Assembly: GCA_001899235.1 (NCBI GenBank)
Contig: MKVR01000014.1
Location: 221,585-285,584, forward strand
Source: Nitrosospira sp. 56-18
GTDB lineage: Bacteria > Pseudomonadota > Gammaproteobacteria > Burkholderiales > Nitrosomonadaceae
Direction: 5' to 3'
Length of the DNA stretch: 64,000 nucleotides
In this document: piece by piece, positions 39,271 to 48,878 of the stretch
Position numbering within the stretch: position 1 is the first letter of the stretch
Layout of the letters: every line of letters starts with the position of its first letter
Translations under genes and position numbers: made by a program
The notes under the pieces: generated by a model
What the model saw: the letters and a program-made list of their open reading frames with translations, nothing else
Database searches by the model: none
Told to the model about the DNA's origin: nothing

Positions 39271-41595
39271 ACGAGCCCTCGCAGGGTGTGTTGCCGGCCG
39301 AATCGGAACCGGATCCGTTGCCGGGATGTCAAAACGCGAGCGCAGCAGGCGTGCAGCATCGACCATTCGCTCCAGCGCAGTGACAACTTCCGGCCAGCGG
39401 CGTGTTTTCAAGCCGCAATCCGGATTGACCCAAAGTTGCTGCGGACTGATGACCTGGCAGGCTTTTTCCAGCAGTTCCACCATTTCTCCGGTTTGGGGAA
39501 TTCGTGGCGAGTGGATATCGTATACGCCGGGGCCGATTTCATTGGGATACTTGAATTCACCGAATCCGTCGAGCAATTCCATCCTTGAACGCGATGTTTC
39601 GATGGTAATCACATCCGCGTCCATATTCGCGATAGCTGGAAGGATATCGTTGAATTCGGAATAGCACATGTGGGTATGTATTTGAGTGTCATCTTCCACG
39701 CCTGAACTGGATAGGCAAAACGCCTCTACTGCCCAACGCAGATATTCGGCCCAGTCACGTTTTTTCAACGGCAATCCTTCCCGGAATGCAGGCTCGTCGA
39801 TCTGTATGATTCCTATGCCGGCGGCTTCCAAGTCGGCCACTTCGTCGCGGATAGCCAATGCCAGCTGCAATGCCGTGACGGGGCGCGGTTGATCGTCACG
39901 CACGAATGACCACATCAGCATGGTTATCGGCCCTGTCAGCATGCCTTTGACCGGCTTTGCCGTCTGGCTTTGCGCATATCTGATCCAGTCTATCGTCATC
40001 GGCTCGGGCCGGTGGATATCCCCATAGAGTACTGGAGGCTTGACACAGCGGGAACCGTAGCTCTGGACCCATCCGTTTTCGGTAAAAGCATATCCGGACA
40101 GTTGCTCGCCGAAATACTCCACCATATCATTGCGTTCGGCTTCACCATGGACAAGCACATCCAGGCCGATCTCTTCCTGCTTTTTGATCACCGTCCCGAT
40201 CTCATTTCGCATCGCTTCGAGATACTGCAAATTTCCCATTTCGCCTTTTTTGTATGCGGCACGCGCATGGCGTATCTCCGGTGTCTGCGGAAATGATCCG
40301 ATAGTAGTCGTAGGAAGCATGGGCAATAGAAAACGTTGTCGCTGCAGCGCTTGCCGGACGGAAAACGGGCTCTTTCGCGCTTTATCGCGCTGAGTCAGGC
40401 GTAGCAGGCGCTCCTGCACGATGGGATTATGTATGCGGCTCGATGCCAGGCGTTCCTGGCGCGCCTCGGAGGAAGCAGCCAATTCCGCGCTGATCGCGCT
40501 TTCTCCTTTTTTCAGCCCCTCCCCAAGAATGGCAATCTCCTTCAATTTTTGCACCGAGAATGCCAGCCAGGACCTGATTTCGCTATCCAGACGGGTCTCG
40601 AGCGCAAGATCCACGGGGCAGTGGAGCAGCGAGCAACTGGGAGCAATCCATAATTGCTCCCGCAATATCGGATGCACTTGCGACAAGCATTCCCATGCTT
40701 TCGCCAGATCGGCGCGCCACACATTGCGCCCGTCTATGATGCCGAGCGAAAGTACTTTATCCTTGGGGTAATCTTCCAGAAAGACACGAAGCTGATCGGG
40801 CGCACGGCACAGGTCGATATGCACGCCATCCACCGGAAGACGCTTCAAACGCTGCGCATGATTGCCTATCGCTTCGAAATAAGTGGCGAGCAACAGCTTC
40901 GTGCCGGAGTTGCCCAGAACGGCATAAGCCTGATCCAGGCCGTGCAGCCACTCGTCATCCAGTTCGAGCACCAGAGAGGGCTCGTCCATTTGTACCCACT
41001 CCACGCCCAGGGACCGGAGCCGGGCCAGAATTTCGCCATAAACCGGAAGGAGACGAGGCAATAATTTAAGACGGTTGAAGCCGGATTCGGTCTCCTTGCC
41101 AAGGTGCAAGTAAGTGAGCGGCCCGACCAGCACCACCTTTGGCGAAATGCCGAGGGCCCTGGCTTCTTCCACTTCCTTGAAAAGCTGGGTGGAAGCAATA
41201 CGAAAGCAGGTCTGGGCATCGAATTCCGGGACGATATAATGATAATTGGTGTCGAACCACTTGGTCATTTCCATCGCGGGCTGGCTTGCGGTGCCGCGGG
41301 CCATGGCGAAATACAGGTCCAGCCCTGCTTCGCCGCTGCCTGGATTAAATCGCGCGGGCGCGGCGCCAAGCAGAGTGGTCATGTTCAGCATATGGTCATA
41401 AAAAGCGAAATCGCCCGCTGGAATCAGATCGATACCGATTTCCCGCTGCAGGAGCCAGTGCTGCTTTCTGAGGTCCGCTGCGGAGGCCTGCAGCCGGCCG
41501 ATATCGATATCGCCGTTCCAATAGGCTTCAAGCGACCGCTTCAATTCCCTTTGCGCCCCGATGCGGGGAAAACCCAAGTTATGTGTCAATGCCAT
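39256..41595 (-). CDS. metE: Cobalamin-independent methionine synthase
   Basis: MetE transfers the methyl group of 5-methyl-THF-triglutamate to homocysteine. The 779-residue protein has both barrel halves: the N-terminal [20 protein letters not shown] and the catalytic C-terminal barrel with [26 protein letters not shown], the zinc ligands in THMCYSEF and NPDCGLKTR, and the [11 protein letters not shown] block. AAGGAG lies eight bases before the ATG. It is divergent from metR across a 116-base region that contains a perfect MetR consensus. It works with MetF, MetK and AhcY encoded 25 kb upstream. No metH was seen in the window. Confidence 0.98.
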   Translation of the reverse strand: MALTHNLGFPRIGAQRELKRSLEAYWNGDIDIGRLQASAADLRKQHWLLQREIGIDLIPAGDFAFYDHMLNMTTLLGAAPARFNPGSGEAGLDLYFAMARGTASQPAMEMTKWFDTNYHYIVPEFDAQTCFRIASTQLFKEVEEARALGISPKVVLVGPLTYLHLGKETESGFNRLKLLPRLLPVYGEILARLRSLGVEWVQMDEPSLVLELDDEWLHGLDQAYAVLGNSGTKLLLATYFEAIGNHAQRLKRLPVDGVHIDLCRAPDQLRVFLEDYPKDKVLSLGIIDGRNVWRADLAKAWECLSQVHPILREQLWIAPSCSLLHCPVDLALETRLDSEIRSWLAFSVQKLKEIAILGEGLKKGESAISAELAASSEARQERLASSRIHNPIVQERLLRLTQRDKARKSPFSVRQALQRQRFLLPMLPTTTIGSFPQTPEIRHARAAYKKGEMGNLQYLEAMRNEIGTVIKKQEEIGLDVLVHGEAERNDMVEYFGEQLSGYAFTENGWVQSYGSRCVKPPVLYGDIHRPEPMTIDWIRYAQSQTAKPVKGMLTGPITMLMWSFVRDDQPRPVTALQLALAIRDEVADLEAAGIGIIQIDEPAFREGLPLKKRDWAEYLRWAVEAFCLSSSGVEDDTQIHTHMCYSEFNDILPAIANMDADVITIETSRSRMELLDGFGEFKYPNEIGPGVYDIHSPRIPQTGEMVELLEKACQVISPQQLWVNPDCGLKTRRWPEVVTALERMVDAARLLRSRFDIPATDPVPIRPATHPARARSEVS

Positions 41596-41659
41596 TTCCC
41601 GACTCCTTGATCGCTCATCGCGAACAGTTGCATGAAATAGCCATTGTGTGGCAGACTAA

Positions 41660-41687
41660 ATTATGAATCAAATGAAATGTTATACAA
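41660..41687 (-). promoter_or_regulatory. Candidate metE promoter
   Basis: On the minus strand, TTGTAT (41687-41682) and CATAAT (41665-41660) are separated by 16 bases and lie about 65 bases upstream of the metE ATG. The MetR box ends just upstream of this -35 element, the position expected for an activator. The match to sigma-70 hexamers is moderate. Confidence 0.4.
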
Positions 41688-41693
41688 AATCCA

Positions 41694-41706
41694 TGAATAT
41701 GGTTCA
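41694..41706. promoter_or_regulatory. MetR binding site between metE and metR
   Basis: The sequence tgaatatggttca is an exact match to the MetR consensus TGAA-N5-TTCA. It lies six bases upstream of the metR ATG and adjacent to the candidate -35 of metE, so one site could activate metE and repress metR. A second, half-matching site (tgaatcaaatgaa, 41664-41676) lies closer to metE, which resembles the paired strong and weak sites known for metE in enteric bacteria. Confidence 0.75.
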
Positions 41707-41711
41707 TAATT

Positions 41712-42626
41712 ATGCTTGAACTGCGACATCTGCGCACCCTGGCGGCATTGCATGAAACAGGCAGTGTATCGCGCGCGGCCAAGCGGGTGCACCTTACGCA
41801 GTCCGCCCTGTCGCACCAGATCAAGGCGCTCCAGACCCATTATCGCCTCCCCATGGTGCAGCGGCGCGGCCAGTCGGTTGAGCTTACCGATGCAGGGAAA
41901 CACCTTGTCGCCCTTGCGGAGACAGTGCTGGAAGCGATTCAGGCGACTGAACGCGGCCTTGCAAAAATATCTGAACAGGCATCGGGCAGCTTGCGCATCG
42001 CACTGGAATGCCATACCTGCTTCGACTGGCTGATGCCATTGATGGATGCATTCAGGCAGCACTGGCCGGATGTGGAACTGGACCTGGTGTCGGGATTCCA
42101 TAGCGACCCCATCCGGTTACTGGAAGAGGGCCTGGCGGATGTGGTGATCGGTTCCGAAAATAAGCGGAGGCGCGATATTGCCCACCATCCCCTGTTTTGT
42201 TTTGAAATTCTTGCGGTGCTGCCGCCGGATCATGCATTGCGCAGAAAACGGATACTTCAAGCGCCGGATTTCTCCGGCATGACGCTTATTACCTACCCGG
42301 TACCTGAAGACCGAATCGATCTGATCCATCATGTGCTAAAGCCAGCCGGAATTCATCCTGAGCGGCGCACCGCGGAGCTGACCGTAGCCATTCTGCAACT
42401 GGTAGCCAGCCGGCGTGGAATCGCGGCGCTTCCCAGCTGGGGCCTGAAAAATTACGTGGAACATGAGTATGTGATAGCGCGCCGTATCGGTTCGAGCGGC
42501 TTATGGAGCAACCTGTATGCTTCGACGCTGAAGGAAACGGCAGCACGGCCTTATCTTCGCGATTTTCTTGCAACCGCGAAAAATACCTGTTTTGCCACGC
42601 TGGAGGGAATCGTCCCCCTGGAGTAA
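41712..42626 (+). CDS. metR: LysR-type transcriptional regulator MetR
   Basis: MetR activates metE and related genes with homocysteine as coactivator. The 304-residue protein has the LysR winged helix at the N-terminus (LRTLAALHETGSVSRAAKRV, then LTQSALSHQIKALQ) and a periplasmic-binding-like effector domain. The N-terminal region is very like enteric MetR, and the divergent position from metE with a perfect TGAA-N5-TTCA box between them settles the identity. It overlaps its own operator region, so autoregulation is likely. A strong hairpin terminator follows its stop at once. Confidence 0.93.
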   Translation: MLELRHLRTLAALHETGSVSRAAKRVHLTQSALSHQIKALQTHYRLPMVQRRGQSVELTDAGKHLVALAETVLEAIQATERGLAKISEQASGSLRIALECHTCFDWLMPLMDAFRQHWPDVELDLVSGFHSDPIRLLEEGLADVVIGSENKRRRDIAHHPLFCFEILAVLPPDHALRRKRILQAPDFSGMTLITYPVPEDRIDLIHHVLKPAGIHPERRTAELTVAILQLVASRRGIAALPSWGLKNYVEHEYVIARRIGSSGLWSNLYASTLKETAARPYLRDFLATAKNTCFATLEGIVPLE

Positions 42627-42662
42627 AAAAGCTCGTGAACCTGAGGAACACGAGCTTTTGTC
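42625..42662 (+). terminator. Rho-independent terminator after metR
   Basis: The arms aaaagctcgtg (42627-42637) and cacgagctttt (42649-42659) form a perfect 11-bp stem with an 11-base loop, starting at the metR stop codon. The A-rich 5' side and ctttt 3' side are symmetrical, so it could act on transcripts from both directions. Confidence 0.75.
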
Positions 42663-42675
42663 AAACAAGAAGCAA

Positions 42676-42707
42676 TGGAGAGCAAATCATTGTCTGCCTG
42701 CTCTCCA
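42676..42707 (-). terminator. Hairpin after the CADD-like gene, probable terminator
   Basis: The arms tggagagca (42676-42684) and tgctctcca (42699-42707) are perfect complements. Transcription from the CADD-like gene (minus strand, stop at 42718) reaches this 9-bp stem about 10 bases after its stop and then a moderately T-rich stretch (attgcttcttgtttg). Together with the metR terminator it insulates the two convergent genes. Confidence 0.5.
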
Positions 42708-42717
42708 ATCAATGATT

Positions 42718-43461
42718 TCAGTGTATGGTTGCTGCCGCTTCGTCCTCGCAAGCAAGATCCGAGCAGTAGTTCTCATAAATTCCGTCCAGGAAACCCCATA
42801 GCGCGTCACATGCCCGGGTGGTTGCCGCCAATACTTCTGCCTGTTTTTCGGCGGTATCCGCAAAACGCTCGATCAATGTCCACTCGGCTTGCGAGTGGTA
42901 TATATCCGCCTCCTGGTGCACCGTAAAAAACTCATAACTGCCCGGGTTGTTCATGCCATAGAACCTGGCCAGTCCGTCAATTTTTACCGCTGCTATTGAA
43001 GGAACCTGCGATTCGAACGCGTGCAATGCGGCCAGTCCCGCGTAAAACGGCTGATTCAGGCAGATATCCCGGAACGTGGAAACGAGGTTGGCCGTGTCCG
43101 GCAAGGCTTTCGCATTCGCCAGATCCTTGTCGCTCGAACCCAGCGCAAGCGCAAAGGTTTTCCACAGAGCGGGGTGATTCTTTTCGCCATGCTCTTCGCT
43201 GATAAGATTTTTCAGCACTTCCTGGCGCACGCTGATATCCCCGCTATTGGTTTCGGTGTGAAGGTGTGGTGTATTGAAATGCACTGCACTCAAGTAAGTC
43301 GGTTCGGCCAGGACATTATGGAAATACTGTTCGGCGTAGTGGCGCAACTGCTCCTTGGACAGTTTCCCTTCTGTCCAGGCTATATAGAATGGATGCTTGA
43401 GCAGATGCCTGGCGGAAATAATCGAATTGACCTTTTGCTTCAGAGATACATTGGTTGTCAT
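42718..43461 (-). CDS. CADD-family protein, probable pABA synthase
   Basis: A 247-residue TenA/PqqC-fold protein of the CADD family. Compared from memory with Chlamydia CADD, the metal ligands are all in register: Glu89, His96, Glu150, His182, Asp186 and His189 (HQEADIYH), with Lys160 matching the essential Lys152. Tyr26 in HPFYIAW matches Tyr27, which CADD sacrifices to make p-aminobenzoate. The related gene of Nitrosomonas europaea replaces pabABC in folate synthesis. AGGA lies six bases before the ATG at 43461; the longer frame to 43512 is not needed. It is probably a single-turnover pABA synthase feeding folate; chemistry is inferred from the family. Confidence 0.87.
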   Translation of the reverse strand: MTTNVSLKQKVNSIISARHLLKHPFYIAWTEGKLSKEQLRHYAEQYFHNVLAEPTYLSAVHFNTPHLHTETNSGDISVRQEVLKNLISEEHGEKNHPALWKTFALALGSSDKDLANAKALPDTANLVSTFRDICLNQPFYAGLAALHAFESQVPSIAAVKIDGLARFYGMNNPGSYEFFTVHQEADIYHSQAEWTLIERFADTAEKQAEVLAATTRACDALWGFLDGIYENYCSDLACEDEAAATIH

Positions 43462-43651
43462 GGTTTTCCTCTTGAACAGAGATAAGTAATCGGTAAGCGG
43501 TGGGCATATCATCGCGAAATAATATCGTTAAGTCAAATATTGGTTAGGCATCCGCTTCCTGGCCGTGATAGGCTGCGCAAGCCTTTCCCCATCACTCGTC
43601 ATATTGCCGGGGATGATGTTTACCAGAGCTTACCCCCCTCACAGAAAATTC

Positions 43652-44074
43652 ATGGATGAACAATCAAGTCTGCTGGCCTTGTTCACGAGCAGTTTCCTGG
43701 CTGCGACATTGCTGCCCGGCGGCTCCGAAGCCGTGCTGTTCGGCGTTCTTACAACCCACCCTCAGCTTTACTGGCCTGCCCTGTGCATTGCATCGCTGGG
43801 CAATACCCTGGGGGGTATGAGTTCATATGCTATCGGACGCTTTCTGCCTGATGAGAAAGCGCTCCTGAGAAAATCGGCAGGCAATAAACGGGGACTGGAA
43901 TGGGTGCGCAAGCATGGCAGCCCTGTTCTCCTGCTTGCGTGGGTACCGCTGATCGGGGATCTCATATGCGTCGCCGCCGGCTGGCTTCGGGTCAACTGGA
44001 TATCGACCATGCTGTTCATGGCTGCGGGAAAATTCTTTCGTTACTGGGCAATCGCCGCAGCAGCCACGACATGA
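43652..44074 (+). CDS. YqaA family (SNARE-associated/VTT-like) inner-membrane protein
   Basis: A 140-residue membrane protein of the YqaA group within the VTT/DedA-like superfamily. The N-terminus MDEQSSLLALFTSSFLAATLLPGGSEAVLFGVL aligns closely with E. coli YqaA; key elements are FxSSFLxATLLPGxSE, LGNTLGGMSSYAIGRFLP, and the C-terminal LLLAWVPLIGDLICVAAGWLRV with membrane-embedded charges. A longer frame begins at 43565, but the ATG at 43652 gives the family length (E. coli 142). The role of YqaA is not established; the superfamily moves lipids or supports membrane potential. It is monocistronic and convergent with grxD. Confidence 0.88.
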   Translation: MDEQSSLLALFTSSFLAATLLPGGSEAVLFGVLTTHPQLYWPALCIASLGNTLGGMSSYAIGRFLPDEKALLRKSAGNKRGLEWVRKHGSPVLLLAWVPLIGDLICVAAGWLRVNWISTMLFMAAGKFFRYWAIAAAATT

Positions 44075-44124
44075 GCGATTCCCTTTCCACCCAAGACTGT
44101 CCATCGATCAAGTGGAATACCCGA

Positions 44125-44146
44125 CAAAAAGCCGGCAGAGCCGGCG
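44125..44146 (-). terminator. Rho-independent terminator of the hemA-prfA-prmC-grxD unit
   Basis: On the minus strand, gccggc-tct-gccggc (44145-44131) is followed directly by ttttt (44130-44126). The 6-bp all-GC stem with a 3-base loop and a U-tract is a textbook intrinsic terminator, 48 bases after the grxD stop. Confidence 0.78.
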
Positions 44147-44192
44147 TGTCGGTGCTCCTCCGCTGCGAATACCTCAGATCAGCCGCTCAACC

Positions 44193-44501
44193 TCATTTCT
44201 GAAGCAGTTTCTGCAATTCGCCACTTTGATACATCTCGGTTACGATATCCGAGCCGCCGACGAATTCGCCATTGATATAAAGCTGAGGGATGGTCGGCCA
44301 GTTCGAATAGTCCTTGATGCCCTGCCGGAATTCAGGCTCCGCAAGCACATCCACCGCGAAGATATCGCTTACGCCGCACGCATTGAGCACCTTTACCGCG
44401 TGAGCGGAAAAACCGCATTGAGGCGCCTCGGGAGTTCCCTTCATGTAAAGCACCACCGGATGAGCGCTGAGCTGCTGCTTGATGGTTTCCTGTGTAGTCA
44501 T
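44193..44501 (-). CDS. grxD: Monothiol glutaredoxin, Grx4 type
   Basis: A 102-residue CGFS glutaredoxin that coordinates a [2Fe-2S] cluster with glutathione in a dimer and takes part in iron-sulfur trafficking. The motif [12 protein letters not shown] places the single active Cys at residue 29, and [18 protein letters not shown] contains the glutathione-binding TIPQ and GGSD elements. Length is normal. An AAGGAG-like site (gaaggagaaatt) precedes the ATG. It lies at the end of the hemA-prfA-prmC set about 110 bases after prmC, an order shared by related betaproteobacteria. Confidence 0.96.
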   Translation of the reverse strand: MTTQETIKQQLSAHPVVLYMKGTPEAPQCGFSAHAVKVLNACGVSDIFAVDVLAEPEFRQGIKDYSNWPTIPQLYINGEFVGGSDIVTEMYQSGELQKLLQK

Positions 44502-44613
44502 GCCAATTTCTCCTTCAAATAAGTAAAACCTACCAGCAAATCAGCATAGGGCAAAGCTATTACATTTTCAAGAGGTTTGATCAGCACCTGTCGGAATGCC
44601 CGCGATTCCCGGC

Positions 44614-45444
44614 CTATTGCCGCACGATGGAACCTGGACAAAACCCGCCGCTGACCCGCATGATTCCCGCAAGATCAGGGCAGGTGAAAACGGCGTCATA
44701 ATCTGCGATATCCAGCAATTCGCGGCATATTTCCGCTTGATCATATCCATGCTCGACCAGCAAGGATCCACTTTCCGCGAGATGAGCCGGTGCAGCAGCG
44801 ATGATTTGGCGTAGACAGTCAAGTCCGTCTTCGCCTCCCGACAGCGCTATGGGAGGCTCAAAACGCAAATCTCCCTGGCTCAGATGAGGATCAGCACGAG
44901 CCACGTAAGGCGGATTTGCCACGATCAGATCAAAAATCTCTCCCGCCACTCCTCCGAACCAGTCGCCTTCGACTATGGATAGATTATCCACATCATGTTG
45001 CCGCATGTTCGCCCTTGCGATAGCCGCAGCACCAGGAGAAATATCCACTGCGGTAACGAGAGCCAGCGGACGGCATTTGGCTATCGCGATGGCGATGGCC
45101 CCGCTGCCGGTACCCAGATCAAGAATCCGGACTGTCCGATTTGAGGGAATACGCTCCAACGCCAGATCTACCAGCAATTCCGTTTCAGGGCGGGGAATGA
45201 GAACCGAGGGGGATACCACAAAATCCATGCCGTAAAACTCGCGCTTGCCTGTGATGTAGGCTATCGGTTCGCCAGCCACTCTTCGTTCGATGAGCTGCCG
45301 AAACTTCTGCGCTTGCTCCGCCGTCAATACCTGATCCGAATGGACGATAAGATATGCATGGCTCGCGTCGAGCACTTGCTGCATCAGCATCCGGGCATCC
45401 ACGTCCCCGATGTGTTGATCCGCCTGGCATAACGCTTCCCGCAC
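44614..45444 (-). CDS. prmC: Peptide chain release factor N5-glutamine methyltransferase
   Basis: PrmC methylates the Gln of the GGQ motif in RF1 and RF2. The gene lies next to prfA, which encodes its substrate. The N-terminal helical domain (about 1-80) is followed by the SAM domain with ILDLGTGSGAIAIAIA and the catalytic NPPY motif in LIVANPPYVARADPHL. An open frame extends upstream to 45669 inside prfA, but a GTG at 45444 gives 276 residues (E. coli 277) and matches the family start (VREALCQAD). No strong ribosome binding site is visible, so the start is probable rather than certain. There is a 167-base gap to prfA, unlike the tight spacing in many species. Confidence 0.93.
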   Translation of the reverse strand: MREALCQADQHIGDVDARMLMQQVLDASHAYLIVHSDQVLTAEQAQKFRQLIERRVAGEPIAYITGKREFYGMDFVVSPSVLIPRPETELLVDLALERIPSNRTVRILDLGTGSGAIAIAIAKCRPLALVTAVDISPGAAAIARANMRQHDVDNLSIVEGDWFGGVAGEIFDLIVANPPYVARADPHLSQGDLRFEPPIALSGGEDGLDCLRQIIAAAPAHLAESGSLLVEHGYDQAEICRELLDIADYDAVFTCPDLAGIMRVSGGFCPGSIVRQ

Positions 45445-45611
45445 TGTAATTCCGCGGATACCGGCGCCAACAGCCAGACGATCAGCCACGGTTCCCGCCA
45501 GCACGCGCGCTTGCCAGCAACGTGGAAAAAAATGCAGGAAGGGATAAAAAGGACGAGAAAAGAGAAGGTAAAAGGGAATGCCCTCGAAAGGGATATGGCG
45601 GCATGCTCCCG

Positions 45612-46688
45612 CTACTCGCCCATCGCCGCCAACTGCTCGGCCTGATGCTCGGACACAAGCGCGGAGCATAGCTCGTTCAAATCCCCATCCATGATCTGCT
45701 CCATCTTGTACAGCGTGAGGTTGATGCGGTGATCGGTTATCCGCCCTTGCGGAAAGTTATAGGTACGGATTCGCCCTGACCTGTCGCCAGTCCCAATGAG
45801 AGACTTGCGGGTAGCCGCCTGCTTGCTTTGCTGCTCCTGCGTTTGCCTGTCGCGTATTCGCGCCGCCAGAACGCTCATCGCCTGCGCCTTGTTTTTATGC
45901 TGGGAGCGTCCATCCTGGCATTCGACCACGATTCCCGTAGGCAGATGGGTTATGCGCACGGCGGAATCGGTCTTGTTGATATGCTGGCCACCGGCCCCTG
46001 ATGCGCGAAAGGTATCGACGCGCAATTCCGCTGGATTCAGCACCACATCCATGATCTCGTCCGCTTCAGGCATTACCGCAACGGTGCAGGCGGAAGTATG
46101 AATGCGCCCCTGGGTCTCCGTTACCGGCACGCGCTGCACCCGGTGCCCGCCCGACTCGAATTTAAGCTTGGAATAAGCTCCGTTACCGATAATTTTGGCG
46201 ATAATCTCCTTGTAGCCGCCAGCTTCGGAAGGACTCTGCGAGATTATTTCGACCTGCCAGCGCTGGCGTTCGGCAAAACGCGCATACATGCGAAACAAGT
46301 CAGCCGCGAACAGCGCCGATTCATCTCCGCCCGTTCCGGCACGGATTTCCAGAAAAATATTGCGCTCGTCGCTTGGATCCCTGGGCAACAATTGCTTCTG
46401 CAGTTCGGCGCCGAGGTGAGTGATCTTTTCCTTTGCATCCCTTATTTCGGCATCGGCGAACTCGCGCATTTCAGCATCGGCACACATTTCCTGCGCGGTA
46501 TGTATATCGCGCTCGCTTTGCAGATACGCCTCATAAAGCTCGACCACCGGCGCAATCTCGGCACGCTCACGCGTCAGCTTGCGATAGCTGTCGAGGTTCG
46601 CCGTAGCACTCTCACTGCTCAGCATACGATTCAATTCTTCCAGGCGCACGCTTAGTTGCGTGAGCTTTGCGGCAATACTCTTGTTCAT
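45612..46688 (-). CDS. prfA: Peptide chain release factor 1
   Basis: RF1 terminates translation at UAA and UAG. The 358 residues include the anticodon-like region around [15 protein letters not shown] (the PxT motif is PVT) and the catalytic GGQ loop in [20 protein letters not shown], whose Gln is the target of PrmC. The C-terminal [18 protein letters not shown] is standard. Its ATG overlaps the stop of hemA by four bases. The hemA-prfA-prmC order is widely conserved. Confidence 0.98.
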   Translation of the reverse strand: MNKSIAAKLTQLSVRLEELNRMLSSESATANLDSYRKLTRERAEIAPVVELYEAYLQSERDIHTAQEMCADAEMREFADAEIRDAKEKITHLGAELQKQLLPRDPSDERNIFLEIRAGTGGDESALFAADLFRMYARFAERQRWQVEIISQSPSEAGGYKEIIAKIIGNGAYSKLKFESGGHRVQRVPVTETQGRIHTSACTVAVMPEADEIMDVVLNPAELRVDTFRASGAGGQHINKTDSAVRITHLPTGIVVECQDGRSQHKNKAQAMSVLAARIRDRQTQEQQSKQAATRKSLIGTGDRSGRIRTYNFPQGRITDHRINLTLYKMEQIMDGDLNELCSALVSEHQAEQLAAMGE

Positions 46689-47938
46689 TCCGGACGGTGG
46701 AGGTGGTACAGTCGGTTGATCAGCTCAACCAGGTCATCGCGCTCGTCTGCTACGGCGTGATTAAGGGCGTAGGAAGGCAGATGCAGAAACTTGTTGGTAA
46801 GGCCATTGCTCAGCGATTCGATGATCTTTTGCGGATCCTCCCCCCTTGCCAGGAGTTTTTTCGCACGCTCGGTTTCATGACGCCGATAGCGCTCGGCCTG
46901 GTCGCGCAGCGCGCGAATCGTGGGAACCACTTCACGCGATTCCAGCCAGTGCATGAAATTGATTACATTCGAATCGATGATCGCCTCTGCCTGTGCCACC
47001 GCCCCCTGGCGTGAATCAAGCCCTTCCCGGACGATTTCGGCGAGATCGTCGACGGAATAAAGAAATACGTCATCCAGTTCCGCCACTTCGGCCTCGACAT
47101 CTCGAGGAACGGCCAGATCCACCATGAAAATGGGACGATGCTTCCGCGTCTTGATGGCGCGTTCAACCATGCCTTTTCCGAGTATAGGCAGTGTGCTCGC
47201 GGTACATGTGACCACGATGTCATTAAGCGCCAGCTGCTCGGGTAGTTCGTTCAGGCTGATCGCCTGGGCATTGAAGCGATGGGCCAGAGCCTGCGCGCGT
47301 TCGCTGGTGCGATTGGCAACCGTGATGCGCTTTGGATGCCGCGCAGCGAAATGGCTGGCGCATAGCTCGATCATTTCGCCTGCACCGATAAACAGGACAC
47401 GCTGATCGCCCAGATCGCCGAAGATGCGCTCCGCCAGCCTTGTGGCGGCTGCCGCCATCGAAACCGAGTTGGCGCCAATCTCGGTGGAACTGCGAACTTC
47501 CTTTGCCACAAAGAATGTACGCTGGAACAGCTTGTGCAACAGCATCCCCAATGTGCCGGCATGCTCGGCCGACTTCACCGCATTCTTCAGCTGGCCAAGT
47601 ATCTGCGGCTCCCCCAGCACCATGGAATCCAGTCCGCTGGCTACCCGGAAAGCATGTTTTACCGCTCTCTCCCGGGGCAATTTATAGAGATAGGGGTCCA
47701 GCTCCCGCTCCTGCAACTGGTGGAAATTTGCCAACCAATGGGTTGCTTCATCCGGCTTCTCGGTACTGCAATAAACTTCGGTGCGGTTACATGTTGAAAC
47801 GATCGCCGCCTCTTTCACCGGATGGTGACGCACGAGGTCATGCAATGCATGCTCCATCGCATCTTCTGGAAACGATACCTGCTCCCGCACATCCAGCGGC
47901 GCGGTTTGATGGTTGATGCCAAAAGCAAATAGCTGCAT
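46685..47938 (-). CDS. hemA: Glutamyl-tRNA reductase
   Basis: HemA reduces Glu-tRNA(Glu) to glutamate-1-semialdehyde, the first step of C5 haem synthesis; HemL, encoded at 32702, takes the product. The 417-residue protein starts [20 protein letters not shown], with the catalytic Cys50 in [11 protein letters not shown] (Cys50 in E. coli also), the NADPH domain with [18 protein letters not shown], and the C-terminal dimerisation helices. The ATG at 47938 matches the family; a GTG six codons upstream is possible. Neither has a clear ribosome binding site. A TATAAT about 45 bases upstream is a candidate -10. It heads the hemA-prfA-prmC-grxD unit. Confidence 0.97.
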   Translation of the reverse strand: MQLFAFGINHQTAPLDVREQVSFPEDAMEHALHDLVRHHPVKEAAIVSTCNRTEVYCSTEKPDEATHWLANFHQLQERELDPYLYKLPRERAVKHAFRVASGLDSMVLGEPQILGQLKNAVKSAEHAGTLGMLLHKLFQRTFFVAKEVRSSTEIGANSVSMAAAATRLAERIFGDLGDQRVLFIGAGEMIELCASHFAARHPKRITVANRTSERAQALAHRFNAQAISLNELPEQLALNDIVVTCTASTLPILGKGMVERAIKTRKHRPIFMVDLAVPRDVEAEVAELDDVFLYSVDDLAEIVREGLDSRQGAVAQAEAIIDSNVINFMHWLESREVVPTIRALRDQAERYRRHETERAKKLLARGEDPQKIIESLSNGLTNKFLHLPSYALNHAVADERDDLVELINRLYHLHRPE

Positions 47939-47980
47939 GGAGGACAAATTGGCCACCAGGAAGAATTCGAAAATTCGCTG

Positions 47981-47986
47981 ATTATA
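47981..47986 (-). promoter_or_regulatory. Candidate -10 element of the hemA unit
   Basis: A perfect TATAAT on the minus strand lies about 43 bases upstream of the hemA start in the gap before the Nudix gene. A -35 hexamer at the right distance is not convincing, so this is a weak prediction. Confidence 0.35.
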
Positions 47987-48193
47987 GTATTACAAGCGTT
48001 TGAATACCATAATCTTAGACGGGTTTACGCATGAAGGAGTTTCGGCTGCATTCAAAAACATGCCGGGTGTCTATGCGGGGATGGGCGGAACCGGCCAAGC
48101 AAGCCAGACTGGCTGGCTGGAGTCGCGGTTGTTTCATGCCATGAATGAAAGCACGTCTTACTTCCGTTGCCTATGCCGAGGATCCAAGGTAAC

Positions 48194-48685
48194 TCATGTG
48201 TTCATTCCTGGCGGATGAAGCTCTTCCACCACGAGCTTTCGATGCAGGTCATCGAGGAAGCCTCGCTGCCCGGAAAGGATGCGGTGCTGTGCTTCCGCCA
48301 TATCGAACCATTCGGCGCGATCCACCTCGGGGAATTCCCGGATTGCTCCCGAGCCCCTGGGCCATTCCATGCTGAATGTATTTGAAACCAGACTCGAAGG
48401 GTCCCAGTCGCCTTCGGCAGCCCATGCGAGGATATGTTTTCCACTTGGCTGCTTTCTCTGTCCCAGGGGCAGGAATGGTCCGGCAGGCCTATGGCCTGTC
48501 TCCTCAAAGAATTCACGCAATGCGGCGCACAATGGGTCTTCTCCTTCCTGATATTCGCCCTTTGCCAGCGACCAGACCCCCAGGTTTTTTCTTGCCCAGA
48601 ACGGCCCGCCAGGATGGACAAGCAATACCTCCAGTTTGCTGCCTGGTCTTCGATACAGCAAGATACCTGCGCTTGTTTTGGGCAT
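48194..48685 (-). CDS. NUDIX hydrolase
   Basis: A 163-residue Nudix protein. The Nudix box lies at about residues 43-65 with Gly43, Glu48, the Arg57-Glu58 pair, Glu61-Glu62 and Gly64 in the right spacing. The N-terminus MPKTSAGILLYRR is typical of the group whose members hydrolyse nucleoside diphosphate derivatives such as diadenosine polyphosphates or oxidised nucleotides. The exact substrate is not readable. It is a single gene, on the same strand as hemA but separated by about 240 bases in which I see no gene. Confidence 0.87.
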   Translation of the reverse strand: MPKTSAGILLYRRPGSKLEVLLVHPGGPFWARKNLGVWSLAKGEYQEGEDPLCAALREFFEETGHRPAGPFLPLGQRKQPSGKHILAWAAEGDWDPSSLVSNTFSMEWPRGSGAIREFPEVDRAEWFDMAEAQHRILSGQRGFLDDLHRKLVVEELHPPGMNT

Positions 48686-48878
48686 GGTGATTTCGAATGC
48701 GAAACAAGTTTAAACAGGGCCTATATTACCTTTCTGCATGGTTGACATACACCGCAGTTATACAGAATGATTGGCGATAAAGGCGCATAAAAGACGGGAG
48801 CCAGGATAGCGTGTCACGGGATTCGATCGCCAGTGAGCAAACCGCTCCTCATTTTAAACGGAAAAGAAGGGAAGATTT

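Noticed and set aside
45445..45669. Longer prmC start inside prfA
   Set aside because: The extra N-terminal residues are not found in PrmC; the GTG at 45444 gives the family length of about 276 residues.
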